From Telmatactis stephensoni (Eukaryota; Cnidaria; Anthozoa; Actiniaria; Isophelliidae), in assembly GCA_029948255.1 (NCBI GenBank), contig JALIZF010001883.1, positions 558,001-622,000 on the forward strand: a stretch of DNA of 64,000 bases. The letters are read 5' to 3'. Made by a program: the position numbers and the translations under genes. Every line of letters starts with the position of its first letter. The first letter of the stretch is position 1. Below are positions 39,919-49,828 of the stretch, one piece after another. The notes below the pieces were generated by a model. That model saw only the letters and a list, made by a program, of their open reading frames with translations. It had not been told where the DNA came from and ran no database searches.

Positions 39919-42234
39919 TTAGTCAGAATCTGAGATATTCTGCCATTTTTTTAGGGCTTTTTTGTGAGCATCGGCTGCCTCTTTTACACTCTTCAACATG
40001 TCAGGCATCATGGACAGGGCTTCGTCAAGTTTTGCCTTCTTAGAACTTTTTTTGTCCTTCCTTTTGTTGTTGTTTTTCTTTTTCGACGCAAAGATGTCTA
40101 GAGCATATACAAAAAGATACAAGTTATATACATCTATTTTCAGAAACATCAGATTTAAAGTCAATAGTATATATCAAAGATGATTGTAAAATAGTACAAA
40201 ATTTAGTTTCCACTGTGGATGCTTTGTTGAGCAGCTAATTCAGTTCCTATTTTAGTTTTTGCTGATTACGCACATTTATCAAAAACAGATGTGGATTGAG
40301 AGTACTATGTCAGTCTGTTTATTGGCTGATGAACAAGAGGATGGATACCCTTCAAAAATAAAATTAATAGCAAACTGCTGCACTTCTGTCATGCTCGAAA
40401 ATACACATTGTACACTTGACATGATATTTAACCCTTTTGTACTGGGGATTTTTGAGGTTTTTACGCGATTTTGAGGTCATAATCGATTTGTGTATTTTTT
40501 CGCCTGCTTACTGGAGTAACCATAGAAACTTCTGCTGTTTTGTACTATTGAGGGCTCAAGTTAACCGGTTGAAACCAGTTTGAAGCGGTAGCGTTTTTGG
40601 TCGAGTGATGATGGCGTTTGAAAGTCCAGAAAACTTGGATTTCTGTGAATTTTCGAGCCTTTTTTCGCCTTTGGTTCCTACTGGCTGGGCATCATTAAGC
40701 CTGGAAGTAGCAGAGAGCTTACTTGCCGTAAGAATTCGTCAAGATGTAACACTTCGTAGGCATTTTGACTCGTAGCTTTGACTGGGTGAATTTTGAGTGG
40801 CGCCAAGACGAAGTGTGCTTTGAAGCTCGTCCAAGGGGAATTTCTCGGACCTGCCATGGCATTTTTTGGGAGTTGTGACGATTGAGGAACACAGCAAGCG
40901 CGAAATTTGGGCAGAATTCCGAGGGGGCTCGAGACTTTACTAAAAATTCTAAAAGATGGAGGGAAGGGCTGTGGCTGTCGCGTCGGAGCTGAATTACCCA
41001 GAATGCATTTAGGTCGTAAAAGTCCCAAAACACGTGCTTGCAAAATGGCCACAATGAATCACCCGCAGCTGTGTCCATGAAAGGAAAAGAAGGCCAAAAA
41101 GTCCATGAGAACACAAGACTAGGACTGAATTTGGTTGTTAATGCTGTTTCGTGTGCAGGAAAGGATAATTTGTTGAGAAAAATTGAGGTCCAAAATGTGT
41201 GATTTTCAAGGATGAAAATTGAGCCCAAAATGGTGATTTTTTCCTTTTCTTGCCTTGAAATGACGAATTTCTGCAGAAATCGCCAGTTGTTTCACAATGT
41301 TTGATTTTCAAAACGTGACTCATTTACTAGAGTTTACTTTCGTACCAAAGTTGAGTTTGAGTTGTCCTTTTTTAGGAAGAAGTAATTTTTTAGACGAGTA
41401 GAATTTTTACGGCCGGTTTCAGGCGCTGTAGGAGCGAAAGGGTTAATTCTTGAACAAAATAACTTGATATTAACAAATTTGTTTTCATATTCTATGTAGT
41501 TTTCTGTTATCTTGTGATATTTTTTCTTTCACGGAGTATATAAATATGTGCCACAACAATTTAAAAAAATATAACTTACCACTATCATTATCATCATCAC
41601 TTTCATCAAATATAATGCTCTTCTTTTCCTTCGAATCTGCATTTTGTAGCCATTTACTTGACGTTTCAGCACGCTGTTTAGATTTTGGCTTAAACATGTA
41701 CATCTTGTCCTCGTCGCTTTCTGCGTCGTCGCCGCTTGAACTTTGATATACATCCTCTGGATTGATACCGCTTGTTGACGCTTTAGACTGGTAAGTCGTG
41801 CTTGGTGTCACCTCGGCGTTTTTAGCCTGTCACTGAATTGTATCAGAAAAATAATTATTGAGTCTTGATACAAAAGTAAGGTATTACACAACTTTTTACT
41901 CTACATACATAGCAGCAATCCTCCTTGAAATCCGTTTTTGCGCCATGGATCTTTTTGGACCATCTTTAGTCCCAATGTTGGTGTAATACGCTTTTTGGAC
42001 CTCTGGCAAGTTGTATGCCATGAGCTTTACGTATCGAAGTACTCGCGAAGGCATTCGGCCAACATTTTTATGGCCTGCTTGATAAGTTTCTTTATCCTCG
42101 TTGTCCTTGTTTTTCGGCTTTTCTGGATTTTTTTTGTGCTGGTTGGGATCCAGCACAACCTGGTGCCCCGACATTGCCGCTTCGAGAAATATATTCCTTG
42201 TCGAATCCATGGCAAGCGAGAACAACATTCTGCT
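39919..42234 (-). CDS. PIF/Harbinger accessory protein, about three exons
   Basis: Exon A (about 42234-41897) has MDSTRNIFLEAAMSGHQV, a basic Pro/Lys stretch, NVGRMPSRVLRYVKLM and SMAQKRISRRIAAM. Exon B (about 41826-41580) is acidic and Ser-rich: EDVYQSSSGDDAESDEDK, then IFDESDDDNDS. Exon C (40097-39919) is Lys-rich (FASKKKNNNKRKDKKSSKKA) with a short helical end. B to C joins at GTAAGT in phase 1. The A to B junction is uncertain (GTAGAG is a possible donor). In this superfamily a second, Myb/SANT-like protein partners the transposase. I do not see a clear Myb motif, so that role is inferred from position. No stop codons interrupt it, unlike the transposase. Confidence 0.55.
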
Positions 42235-42562
42235 AGTTGCTGCTGTATTTATAATAATGAGGGTGCGAGAATTGACTAATGCATGGGAATGCATGTCATG
42301 GCTAATACCAAGCAAATCCAAGCGGATCAACCTTCAAAATGTGTGAAGTGTGTATGCGTGAAACGTAGCGCATTGTGATTCCTTATTTTTTTCTGTTCAC
42401 CACAATGCTCCAGCATCTATTGATATGCTAATAATAAAGCTCATTATTTTTCTAAGTGCTTTGTTATAACTAAGGCGTCCTTGGACATGAGACAAATGTC
42501 TTATTTATAAAAGGTCTAATAGCCAGACTTTCTCCTCCTCTTAAGGTTCTGGTAGATTTCAT

Positions 42563-42778
42563 CTACTTCATTTCCTTTTGTAAAGGTAAATGGACCATAC
42601 AAAATTCAATGACAAATTTTCTGAGGTGGTCCACCACAACATTACACGATAAGCAGAACATCAAGTCATTATCTGCATGAAAGGTGCCATAGGGATATTG
42701 CTGAGCTTTATCTTTGCCATTAACATTGACAGGTAGATGATAATTTGTACCCACTTTTGAATTTGGAGTTTTAACCAC
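42563..42778 (-). pseudogene. hAT-type N-terminal zinc-finger fragment
   Basis: 71 residues starting MVKTPNSKVG. It contains FHADNDLMFCLSCNVVVDH followed by LRKFVIEF, which resembles the CX2C region of CGGBP1-like proteins, themselves derived from hAT transposases. The expected HX..H pair after it is not intact. It lies between the right TIR of the PIF/Harbinger element and the right end of the hAT-like element. Confidence 0.45.
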
Positions 42779-43345
42779 AAATTTACCATCTCTAAATCAG
42801 TTTCAAGGTTAAAACTAGATCTAAATTTATTTAACAGCACAGTGTAATTACATTGCAATGGCTACAAAAATGATCTAATTTATACACTATTCTTGCTGTA
42901 GTATATCTGCAAAGATTGGAAAATGAAGCAAACAAGAAATTTTCCCAAAAATTACTGCCAAATTCGCTCTATTTTTATAGAGGCACATGATTGGATGCTT
43001 TTTAGACCAATTAAAAGCATTTATAGAATAAAACTAGTTCACAGGCCACTAAACTTATGTCGAGGAACACCTGGTATATTATTTTTAAATGGTGGAAAGA
43101 AAACGTTTTAGAGTCGTTTTCCAGACCAAAATACGATGAATGAACACAAAAATTTTGCTTATTTGAAGATTTATCATCTCTTCAAGAATGTTGTCAACAG
43201 GTTTACAAGTTTTTCTGTATTTTTCTGATAGAAAGTGCAAAAAACGTAGAAGAGTGTGAAATACGATAAATAGTGCGATTTGGTGCGATTTTCGGGAAAT
43301 AGTGAGGAATCTCACCCTCACACTTTTTCAGATGCCCTGTTTAGA

Positions 43346-44360
43346 AATGACTTTCAGCACGCATTATGCCTGACACCACTTACAGTGCGACTACTGTAAC
43401 CTGGGCCACTTAGACAACGTGACCCAATCACAATCGAGAATGAAAACAAAAACATTCCAACTTAGGGTGACTTGTTATAGGACTCATAGAAAGATTCTAG
43501 AAATTGTAGTTGTTTTTACTCATTTTTACTATACGTTCGTAGCAATGGTATAGATTATAGACGCGTTAAAACGATGATAGACCATGATACACGGTTAATT
43601 CAACTTTTGTTGAGCAACATTGTATCCGGCGTGCAAGCTGTTGGTGGTGTGTTGAATATTGAAATCAGCTTTTCAACATGTTGAACAATGACGAGGAAAA
43701 TAGAGACAAGTTCTAGATTTTTTTTTTTTGCAACAAATGTTGAACAAATGGTTGCTCAACGTTGAACAAAGCGTGTATCAACAGCTTTATATTTTGTGAA
43801 TCAGTCAGTTGACCTCGGCGGGTCAAATGGTTCTTATTTCAAATTTAAAATGTATTCAACCAGATATTCGACACAATTTCTGCCTCTGTGTTTTCAGGCA
43901 TAACTTTTTTGGGGGAGCCAGTCATTTTCGTGACTCGCTATAAAATCAAAAGATTTATTAAGCCAATATAAAAGCATGGACAAAGAATATAAGAGCTGAA
44001 GTTTGGTGTCCGTTTAGGCCGATCTCAACCGTCGTATTTGGCTTGAATCAAATATACAAACCAAGAAATGATCTGCTGATTAAAATAATTCTCATGACAA
44101 AACGCTAGAATAAAACGGCCATCATTTAAAACAATGTTCAATGCAAATCAGCTTCAGATACTTCAAAGATTTTTTTGGTTTTCGTTCGGCTGCACCAAGA
44201 GTACTTGAAACACGTATAATTTTACAATTACCCTCCCCCGCTCAGTGGGACTTAACATGCGCAAGCTAACCTACACACTAGGACATCACCTTGTCGATAT
44301 TTGGCAAGTATCACTGCCTTTCCCCCTTCTCTCCCCACTCTTCTTATCCCTTCTTGCATT
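43346..44360. other. intergenic stretch
   Basis: No supported gene. 43600-43790 has several GTTGAACAA / TTGTTGAGCAA phrases in both orientations, probably a decayed repeat. Confidence 0.5.
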
Positions 44361-47008
44361 TCACCTAATTTTTTTAGGTAGAAAACGTTTTAAAGGGGGT
44401 GGTGTATGATCATTAACAATCTTATAAAAAATAATCAACTTATGAACAAGTCTTCTCGTCTTCAAATCTTCCCAACCAAGTTCATTAAACAAACAATGCC
44501 TGCTGGTTCCTTTCAAAGCGCCTGTGACAATGATGGATGATTGATACTGAATATTTTCTACCAAGTCAGATAAGTAAGTATCACAGCCGTCCCAGACTGC
44601 ATCCGCATATTCCATAATAGACCTAATCATAGATTTGTATAAAACAATTAAGGTAGCTCTATTTAGTTTGTATTTGAGTCTTTTCAGAACTAGAACCCTT
44701 TTAGAAGCTTTAGAGTGAATGTTCAAAATGTCTTCACGCCATGACATATTCGACAACAAAATAAGGCCCAAGTGGGTGTGGCTATCCACCTCATCAATAA
44801 CTTTACCAGACAAATATATATTTGGATGAGCCGGTTTTTGTTTTTTAACTGAAAATAATATCGATTTAGTTTTCTTTGGATTCATTGATACTTGCCATTT
44901 ATTAGACCAAACATTGATAGATTCAAGATCACCGTTAAGCTTTGCTGCTGAAAGTGAGGGATTATCAACAATTTCCAAGAGGGATGTATCGTCTGCATAT
45001 AAGAAGCACTTACATTCCAAAGAACAAGCAATGTCATTAATATATATCAAAAAAAGTAGTGGCCCTAAGACCAAACCTTGAGGTACCCCAGCAGAAATGT
45101 TAGCCCATTCGGAACATTGCCCTTCAATTAAACTACGAAACTACGAAACCACATGAGAAGCAGATCCCTGATACCGATAGCCTCAAGTTTAAACATTAAA
45201 CCTTTATGCCATACCCGATCAAAGGCTTTACTGATATCTAAGAATACCATTCGCACCTCCTTGCCATTTTCCAGAGCTTCATAGATGGAATGAACTATCA
45301 ATAATAGTTGGTTGACAGTAGAATCACCAGGTCGGAAACCCGATTGCAAAGGATAAATAAAACCATTTTTCTTCAAGAAATCTATATAAGTTTTTAAAGA
45401 CACCCTTTTCTAAAACTTTTGAAATAGACGGTAACAAAGAAATTGGATGATAATTAGTTTTATTTTGGCAATCCTCACTTTTATACAATGGTATCACGTT
45501 TGATTTTTTCCACTCGCTTGGAAATTGACCCTTACGCAAGCTCTCATTATATAAATAGGTCATCGAGTCAGAAATTGCCAGAACACATAATTTGATTATT
45601 TTATTACTTATCCCATGTCCACAAGCCTTAGAAACATCTAAAGAAGACATGATTTCCGTAACTTCAGCATTAGAAGTTTGAATGTTCGACAAACAATGAG
45701 TGGGTAGAGGCAACACTCCAGAAGGGATGTCTGTAGATTGATTGATAACATTCGCCTGACTAACAAACAAATTATTAAAAAGTTGTGCCTTATCTTTGGC
45801 ATCAAGAAAATACTGTTGTTATCTATAATAGGAGGAATTGATGTTGGAATGGTATTACAATTGAGAGATTTCACCAATGACCACCATTTTTTCTTACAAA
45901 TCGATGGATTAGAAAGATCCCGATTTAGCTTATCGTTGTGCGCAGTCTTAGCTTGACGTATAAGAGAGGTAGTTAAATTTGAAAATCTGATTTTCGCATT
46001 GAATATTTTTTTAATAACCTATTACGCCTTCTTATAGCCAACCGAATCTCACTGTTCATCCATTTCTTATCAGATGGACGCACGGTAATCGACATTCTAG
46101 GAATAAATTTAGTAAGTACTTTATTAAATGTGTTCAGCCAATTGTTGTATGTTTCATCTATGGAACCATCCGCAGATTCGTTCATCTGCCAATCAATATT
46201 TTCAAGTTCTCTAAGTAACCCATCATTGTCACAGTTATTGAAGTTCCAAACAAGACGCTTATAAGCTTTCACTTTGTGATGCAAGACTAACATTTTCCCA
46301 ATAATATAATTATGATCACAGTTTGAAGGTGGGCTATTCGTTCCCAACTGAACAAACAAGCCAGGAACATTTGTAATTATCAAGTCCAAGATCGAACAGC
46401 TACTATGAGTAATTCGTGTGGGTTCATTAATCATTTGAAAAAGATTGTTACAATCAAGCCACCGTGAAAAGCAAATACCAAAGGGAGTATCGACATGAGC
46501 ATTGAAGTCGCCAATCAATACAATAAGGTGATTAGGAAGGTAGACTGTAAATTTTCCAAAAACAAAACAGTATTTTCATGGGTATTTGGGGGTGGCCTAT
46601 AACATACACCAAAGAAAAGAATAAATTCGTGAAGTTTAACCTCAACCCAGAGCACTTCTAAATCTGCAATTTCCAAGTCGTTATGCCTTTTGAGAAACAA
46701 TGAATCAGAAGCAAAAAGAGCAACTCCGCCTCCTCGCATTTGTTGCCTATCCTTTCTAAAAATAGGATGGAAGCCCGGAATGCTAAGAAAATCGACTGAA
46801 GAATTATCACTGAGCCAGGACTCAGAGATAGCAAATAAATCAATTTTTTTTCAGTAATATACAGTGAAATTTCATCGAATTTATTTTCGTCGCAGAGGCT
46901 TCTAGCATTAATGTGACCTACCAATAACGATTCAGTTCTTGGTTCCGCATTCAGCTCAACGTCCCCACAGAGAAGCAGAAGTAAACAGATCAGCAACAGA
47001 AAAAACAA
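44361..47008 (-). pseudogene. LINE ORF2 (endonuclease, reverse transcriptase), multiple frameshifts
   Basis: The endonuclease part: GHINARSLCDENKFDEI at 46.9 kb; RGGGVALFA at 46.7 kb; GDFNAHVDTPFG at 46.5 kb; and CDHN, the equivalent of the SDH motif, at 46.3 kb. The RT part: ISNKIIKLC at 45.6 kb; WKKSNVIPLYK at 45.5 kb; SGFRPGDST and FLDISKAFDRVWH at 45.3-45.2 kb; and LYADDTSLLEI at 45.0 kb. The reading frame changes at about six places, so no full protein can be made. Catalytic motifs themselves are recognisable. Confidence 0.9.
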
Positions 47009-47350
47009 AACAACAACGCTAGTGCGAGTAGTATATAGAAACCGACATACTATAAGAACAAGTCAATTGAATGTACCAATAGTTAAACGATATGCCTCAA
47101 GGGAGATCATATAGATAAGCTCCTAGATAGAACTAGAAATGATAAATAAGTAATAAATATAAATATTTAAAGTATAAGTAGCTAAGTTATGGAATAAACT
47201 ATAGCTGTATATAGAAATAAATATATAGCAATATATATGCAAAATGAAAAAGAGTAAATGCAATATAAACTGGCAAGAAGCAGTCTGAATAATGAAATTG
47301 AGTTTCGAGTAATTAAGATTCAAAATCAAGAATATTGTTTCTTAGCATAC

Positions 47351-48055
47351 CTAGAATTCGAGGTCAAAATCAGAATTTCTTCTAATCCTTACAATACTGT
47401 CATCGTGTAACCTCGCTAAAACTTTCCCACCGTTATACCAGGATGACTTCACGTTGGGGTCATTCTTGGCTCTTTTTAGAAGGTCAGCATTAATCTTCGT
47501 GATGTCTTCATTAATGAAGATACTCGTTCCTTTAAGTTGTTTCTTACGACGCAAAATTTCTTGCTTGGCAGTGTATTTAACAAATTTCACTATTATGGGC
47601 TTAGGCTTGTCCCCACGTTTGCGTCCAAATCTGTGAGCTCTGTCTACCGCTTTCTTGTCAAGTTGAATACCAAGGCTATCACTGCAAATTTTATCAATGA
47701 TGTCGACGCAGTCTTCTCCTTTTTCTTCTATACCATGTACAATTAGGTTGTATTTTCTAGAATATTGGTGGGGATCGTTAAGCTGCGCTTGGCATTCCTC
47801 CAGATTGTTTTCAAGTTCTACAATCTTGCGCTTGAGTGGAGTTACCACCGAGGCAAAGGCTTCATTAAATACTTCTTCAAAGCCAAATGTGTCCTCCCTC
47901 AGAGACTCGGTAGAGGAGGCTTTTAAGATAGATTTGAACTCCTCAGACTTCAAGAAGGAGTCCATTTGCTCTTTAAACACTGCCATTAAATCCATACCCT
48001 CGCCCACGTTTGCACTACTGTTTGCACTACTGTGACTTCTCATTCGACCAGCCAT
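47351..48055 (-). CDS. LINE ORF1 protein (L1-type RNA-binding)
   Basis: 234 residues, apparently intact. The N-terminus is Ser-rich and a coiled coil follows (about 70-95, LKRKIVELENNLEECQAQL). Then comes the RRM-like core (about 103-180: YNLIVHGIEE, AVDRAHRFG, KPIIVKFVKYTAKQEIL) and a C-terminal domain with SIFINEDITKINADLLKRA and KVLARLHDD. The family forms trimers and binds LINE RNA as a chaperone. Unlike ORF2 it has no frameshift. Confidence 0.88.
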   Translation of the reverse strand: MAGRMRSHSSANSSANVGEGMDLMAVFKEQMDSFLKSEEFKSILKASSTESLREDTFGFEEVFNEAFASVVTPLKRKIVELENNLEECQAQLNDPHQYSRKYNLIVHGIEEKGEDCVDIIDKICSDSLGIQLDKKAVDRAHRFGRKRGDKPKPIIVKFVKYTAKQEILRRKKQLKGTSIFINEDITKINADLLKRAKNDPNVKSSWYNGGKVLARLHDDSIVRIRRNSDFDLEF

Positions 48056-48598
48056 CTTGGATCACTTCAAATTTGGGCCAGTTTCACAAAAATATGTCAA
48101 AGAACACTATAAGCTGACCACTGTAGTATGCCAGTTCTGATTATATTACATTTTAGTAAGTAAGAGAAGAAGTCTAGCGGAGCTACCAAACACACAACCT
48201 CACCGTAATAATTTTCATAATTTATATATGACATTCATCAAGTCCCGTAGCAGACATAAGAACCGATAAGTTAATATGTTTATATCAAAAATCGACGAAT
48301 TGTTTATTCATAATTGTCATAGCATTGGTATTATTTTTATATTAGGAATGTCTTGGTAACAGGAAAATGTGGAACAAAAAATTAGGGTAAAAACAGTATG
48401 TTTTGGAAGTCCATTAATCTAATATATAGTAAATGAACTATAATTCGCTCAAAACCTTTTGCAAACCACCCCAAATCCTGAACAATTCCTTAACAAAATC
48501 CTGAAACATTCTTTAAAAGCAATCTTTTGGCACAGTTGGTAAAAGCTGTGCCTGGTTAAATGAGAAAAATAAAGATAAAACATTGTCTACTTACCAAT
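48056..48598. other. stretch between LINE and BEL/Pao element
   Basis: No gene is seen. The first part may be the LINE 5' UTR. 48485-48595 (GGTAAAAGCTGTGCCTGGTT) resembles 24710-24765. Confidence 0.5.
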
Positions 48599-48603
48599 AT
48601 ATC

Positions 48604-48845
48604 TATTGATGCCAGAATTATTCGTTACGGACTTGTTGGAGTTTTGCAACTGTCACCAATATGACCTTAGAAAAAACGCGTTGTAATGCACATCAACTCC
48701 ACGATCTTGAAATTACCTTTAATAGTCCATTAAAGTTGATGTTACACTAAACGGTGGAAAATCCGGTACGATGACTAACACAAAACTCGAAGCTCGCCCC
48801 CAGCCACCAAGCCTCTATGCAAATGAACATGCAAATGACATTACA
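48604..48845 (-). repeat. BEL/Pao 3' LTR
   Basis: Element-sense start TGTAATG, end CATCAATA. It pairs with 53950-54193, with a modest number of mismatches and short indels. The integrase ORF runs a few codons into it. Confidence 0.93.
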
Positions 48846-49828
48846 TTCCCGGTATGTATAGGTCTTCTCAGTTCCGTTGTAGATGTCTTAACGATGACAC
48901 TTCTTACGAGACCTTTGCTGTCGGGTTCTGTATTCACGATCTTTCCCATCTGCCAACTGTTTCTGGGTGTCGAGTCATCTTTGATTAGTACTATATCACC
49001 AACATCTAGATTCGGCTGCTCATGCGTCCACTTGGGTCGTTGCTGAAGGTTGGACAGGTATTCCTTCTTCCATCTCGTCCAGAATAAATTGGACAGATAC
49101 TGGACTCTGCGCCAACGTTTACGCATGTAGACATCATTTCTCTGGAAAATCCCAGGTGGTGGTAGTACTACCTTCGTCTTAGATGTAAGCAGCATACTTG
49201 GACTGATAGGTTCTGGATCGTTGGCATCGCTTGAAACAACAGTAATGGGTCTGGCATTTATGATGGCCTCTACTTCGCATAACAAAGTTCGCAAAGACTC
49301 ATCGTCAAGGCGAGCTGGATGCTCTTCCATAATGGCTGCAAGGACTTTGCGCACGGTTCTCACCTGCCTTTCCCAGATACCACCCATGTGGCTGGCACTA
49401 GGTGGGTTGAAAGACCAATCAATTTCTTCACGGAGAAGGGTGCTAGAAATCTTCTCTTGATCCATTTCTTTCAGAGCTTGACTCAATTCATTGTTAGCCC
49501 CAACAAAATTGGTGCCGTTGTCGCTATACATGGTGCGGACGGGACCACGGCGGGCGATAAATCTCCTCAGTGCGAGCAGGAAGGAGTCTGTGTCCAGAGA
49601 ACATGCTGTTTCTATATGAATTGCTCTGCTAGCAAGACATGTGAAAAGACATCCATATCTCTTCATTTCTTTTCTTCCTTCCTTCACAACGAAAGGGGCC
49701 AAAATAGTCGACTCCAACGTGAGTGAATGGTGGGGCTGGAGTGGTGCGGTGAGCAGGTAAGTCCGCCATCTTTTGTACTGCAGGGCGACTTTGACGTCGT
49801 CGACAGCTGACACAACTTGATAGCACAT
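48815..49828 (-). CDS. BEL/Pao integrase core and C-terminal domain (frameshifted from pol)
   Basis: The meaningful part starts at about 49700 in this frame (KRYGCLFTCLASRAIHIE). It has the second Asp in YSDNGTNFVGA and the catalytic Glu in GGIWERQVR, then a DUF5641-type end (RRVQYLSNLFWTRWKKEYL, DVGDIVLIKDDSTPRNSW). The first Asp lies in the preceding ORF, so the integrase is split by one frameshift. Confidence 0.88.
   Translation of the reverse strand: MCYQVVSAVDDVKVALQYKRWRTYLLTAPLQPHHSLTLESTILAPFVVKEGRKEMKRYGCLFTCLASRAIHIETACSLDTDSFLLALRRFIARRGPVRTMYSDNGTNFVGANNELSQALKEMDQEKISSTLLREEIDWSFNPPSASHMGGIWERQVRTVRKVLAAIMEEHPARLDDESLRTLLCEVEAIINARPITVVSSDANDPEPISPSMLLTSKTKVVLPPPGIFQRNDVYMRKRWRRVQYLSNLFWTRWKKEYLSNLQQRPKWTHEQPNLDVGDIVLIKDDSTPRNSWQMGKIVNTEPDSKGLVRSVIVKTSTTELRRPIHTGNVMSFACSFA

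Larger units (their letters stand above)
33884..42517. mobile_element. PIF/Harbinger-type DNA transposon, interrupted by a MULE
   Basis: The TIR AGACCTTTTATAAATAAGAC at 33884 is matched inverted at the right end (GTCTTATTTATAAAAGGTCT, ending 42517), with similarity running further into CATGTCC. A 3-bp AAT lies outside both ends. Two genes are present as expected for the superfamily: a DDE_Tnp_4 transposase on the plus strand (broken) and a lysine-rich accessory gene on the minus strand. The MULE accounts for 3980 bp of its length, so the element itself is about 4.65 kb. Confidence 0.88.
33483..43339. mobile_element. outer hAT-like element, split by later insertions
   Basis: CAGGGCATCTGAAAAAGTG starts it and the inverse ends it. 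TTTAGA occurs on both sides (33477-33482 and 43340-43345), a likely partly decayed 8-bp target duplication. Without the inserted PIF/Harbinger element it would be only about 1.2 kb. The right part encodes a fragment resembling the small N-terminal zinc-binding domain of hAT proteins (minus strand, 42563-42778). Confidence 0.75.
44361..48055 (-). mobile_element. non-LTR retrotransposon (LINE), ORF1 plus broken ORF2
   Basis: On the minus strand, ORF1 is followed by an APE-type endonuclease and a reverse transcriptase with a YADD box. The RT resembles the Jockey/CR1 superfamily. The exact 5' and 3' ends and target duplication were not found. Confidence 0.88.
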
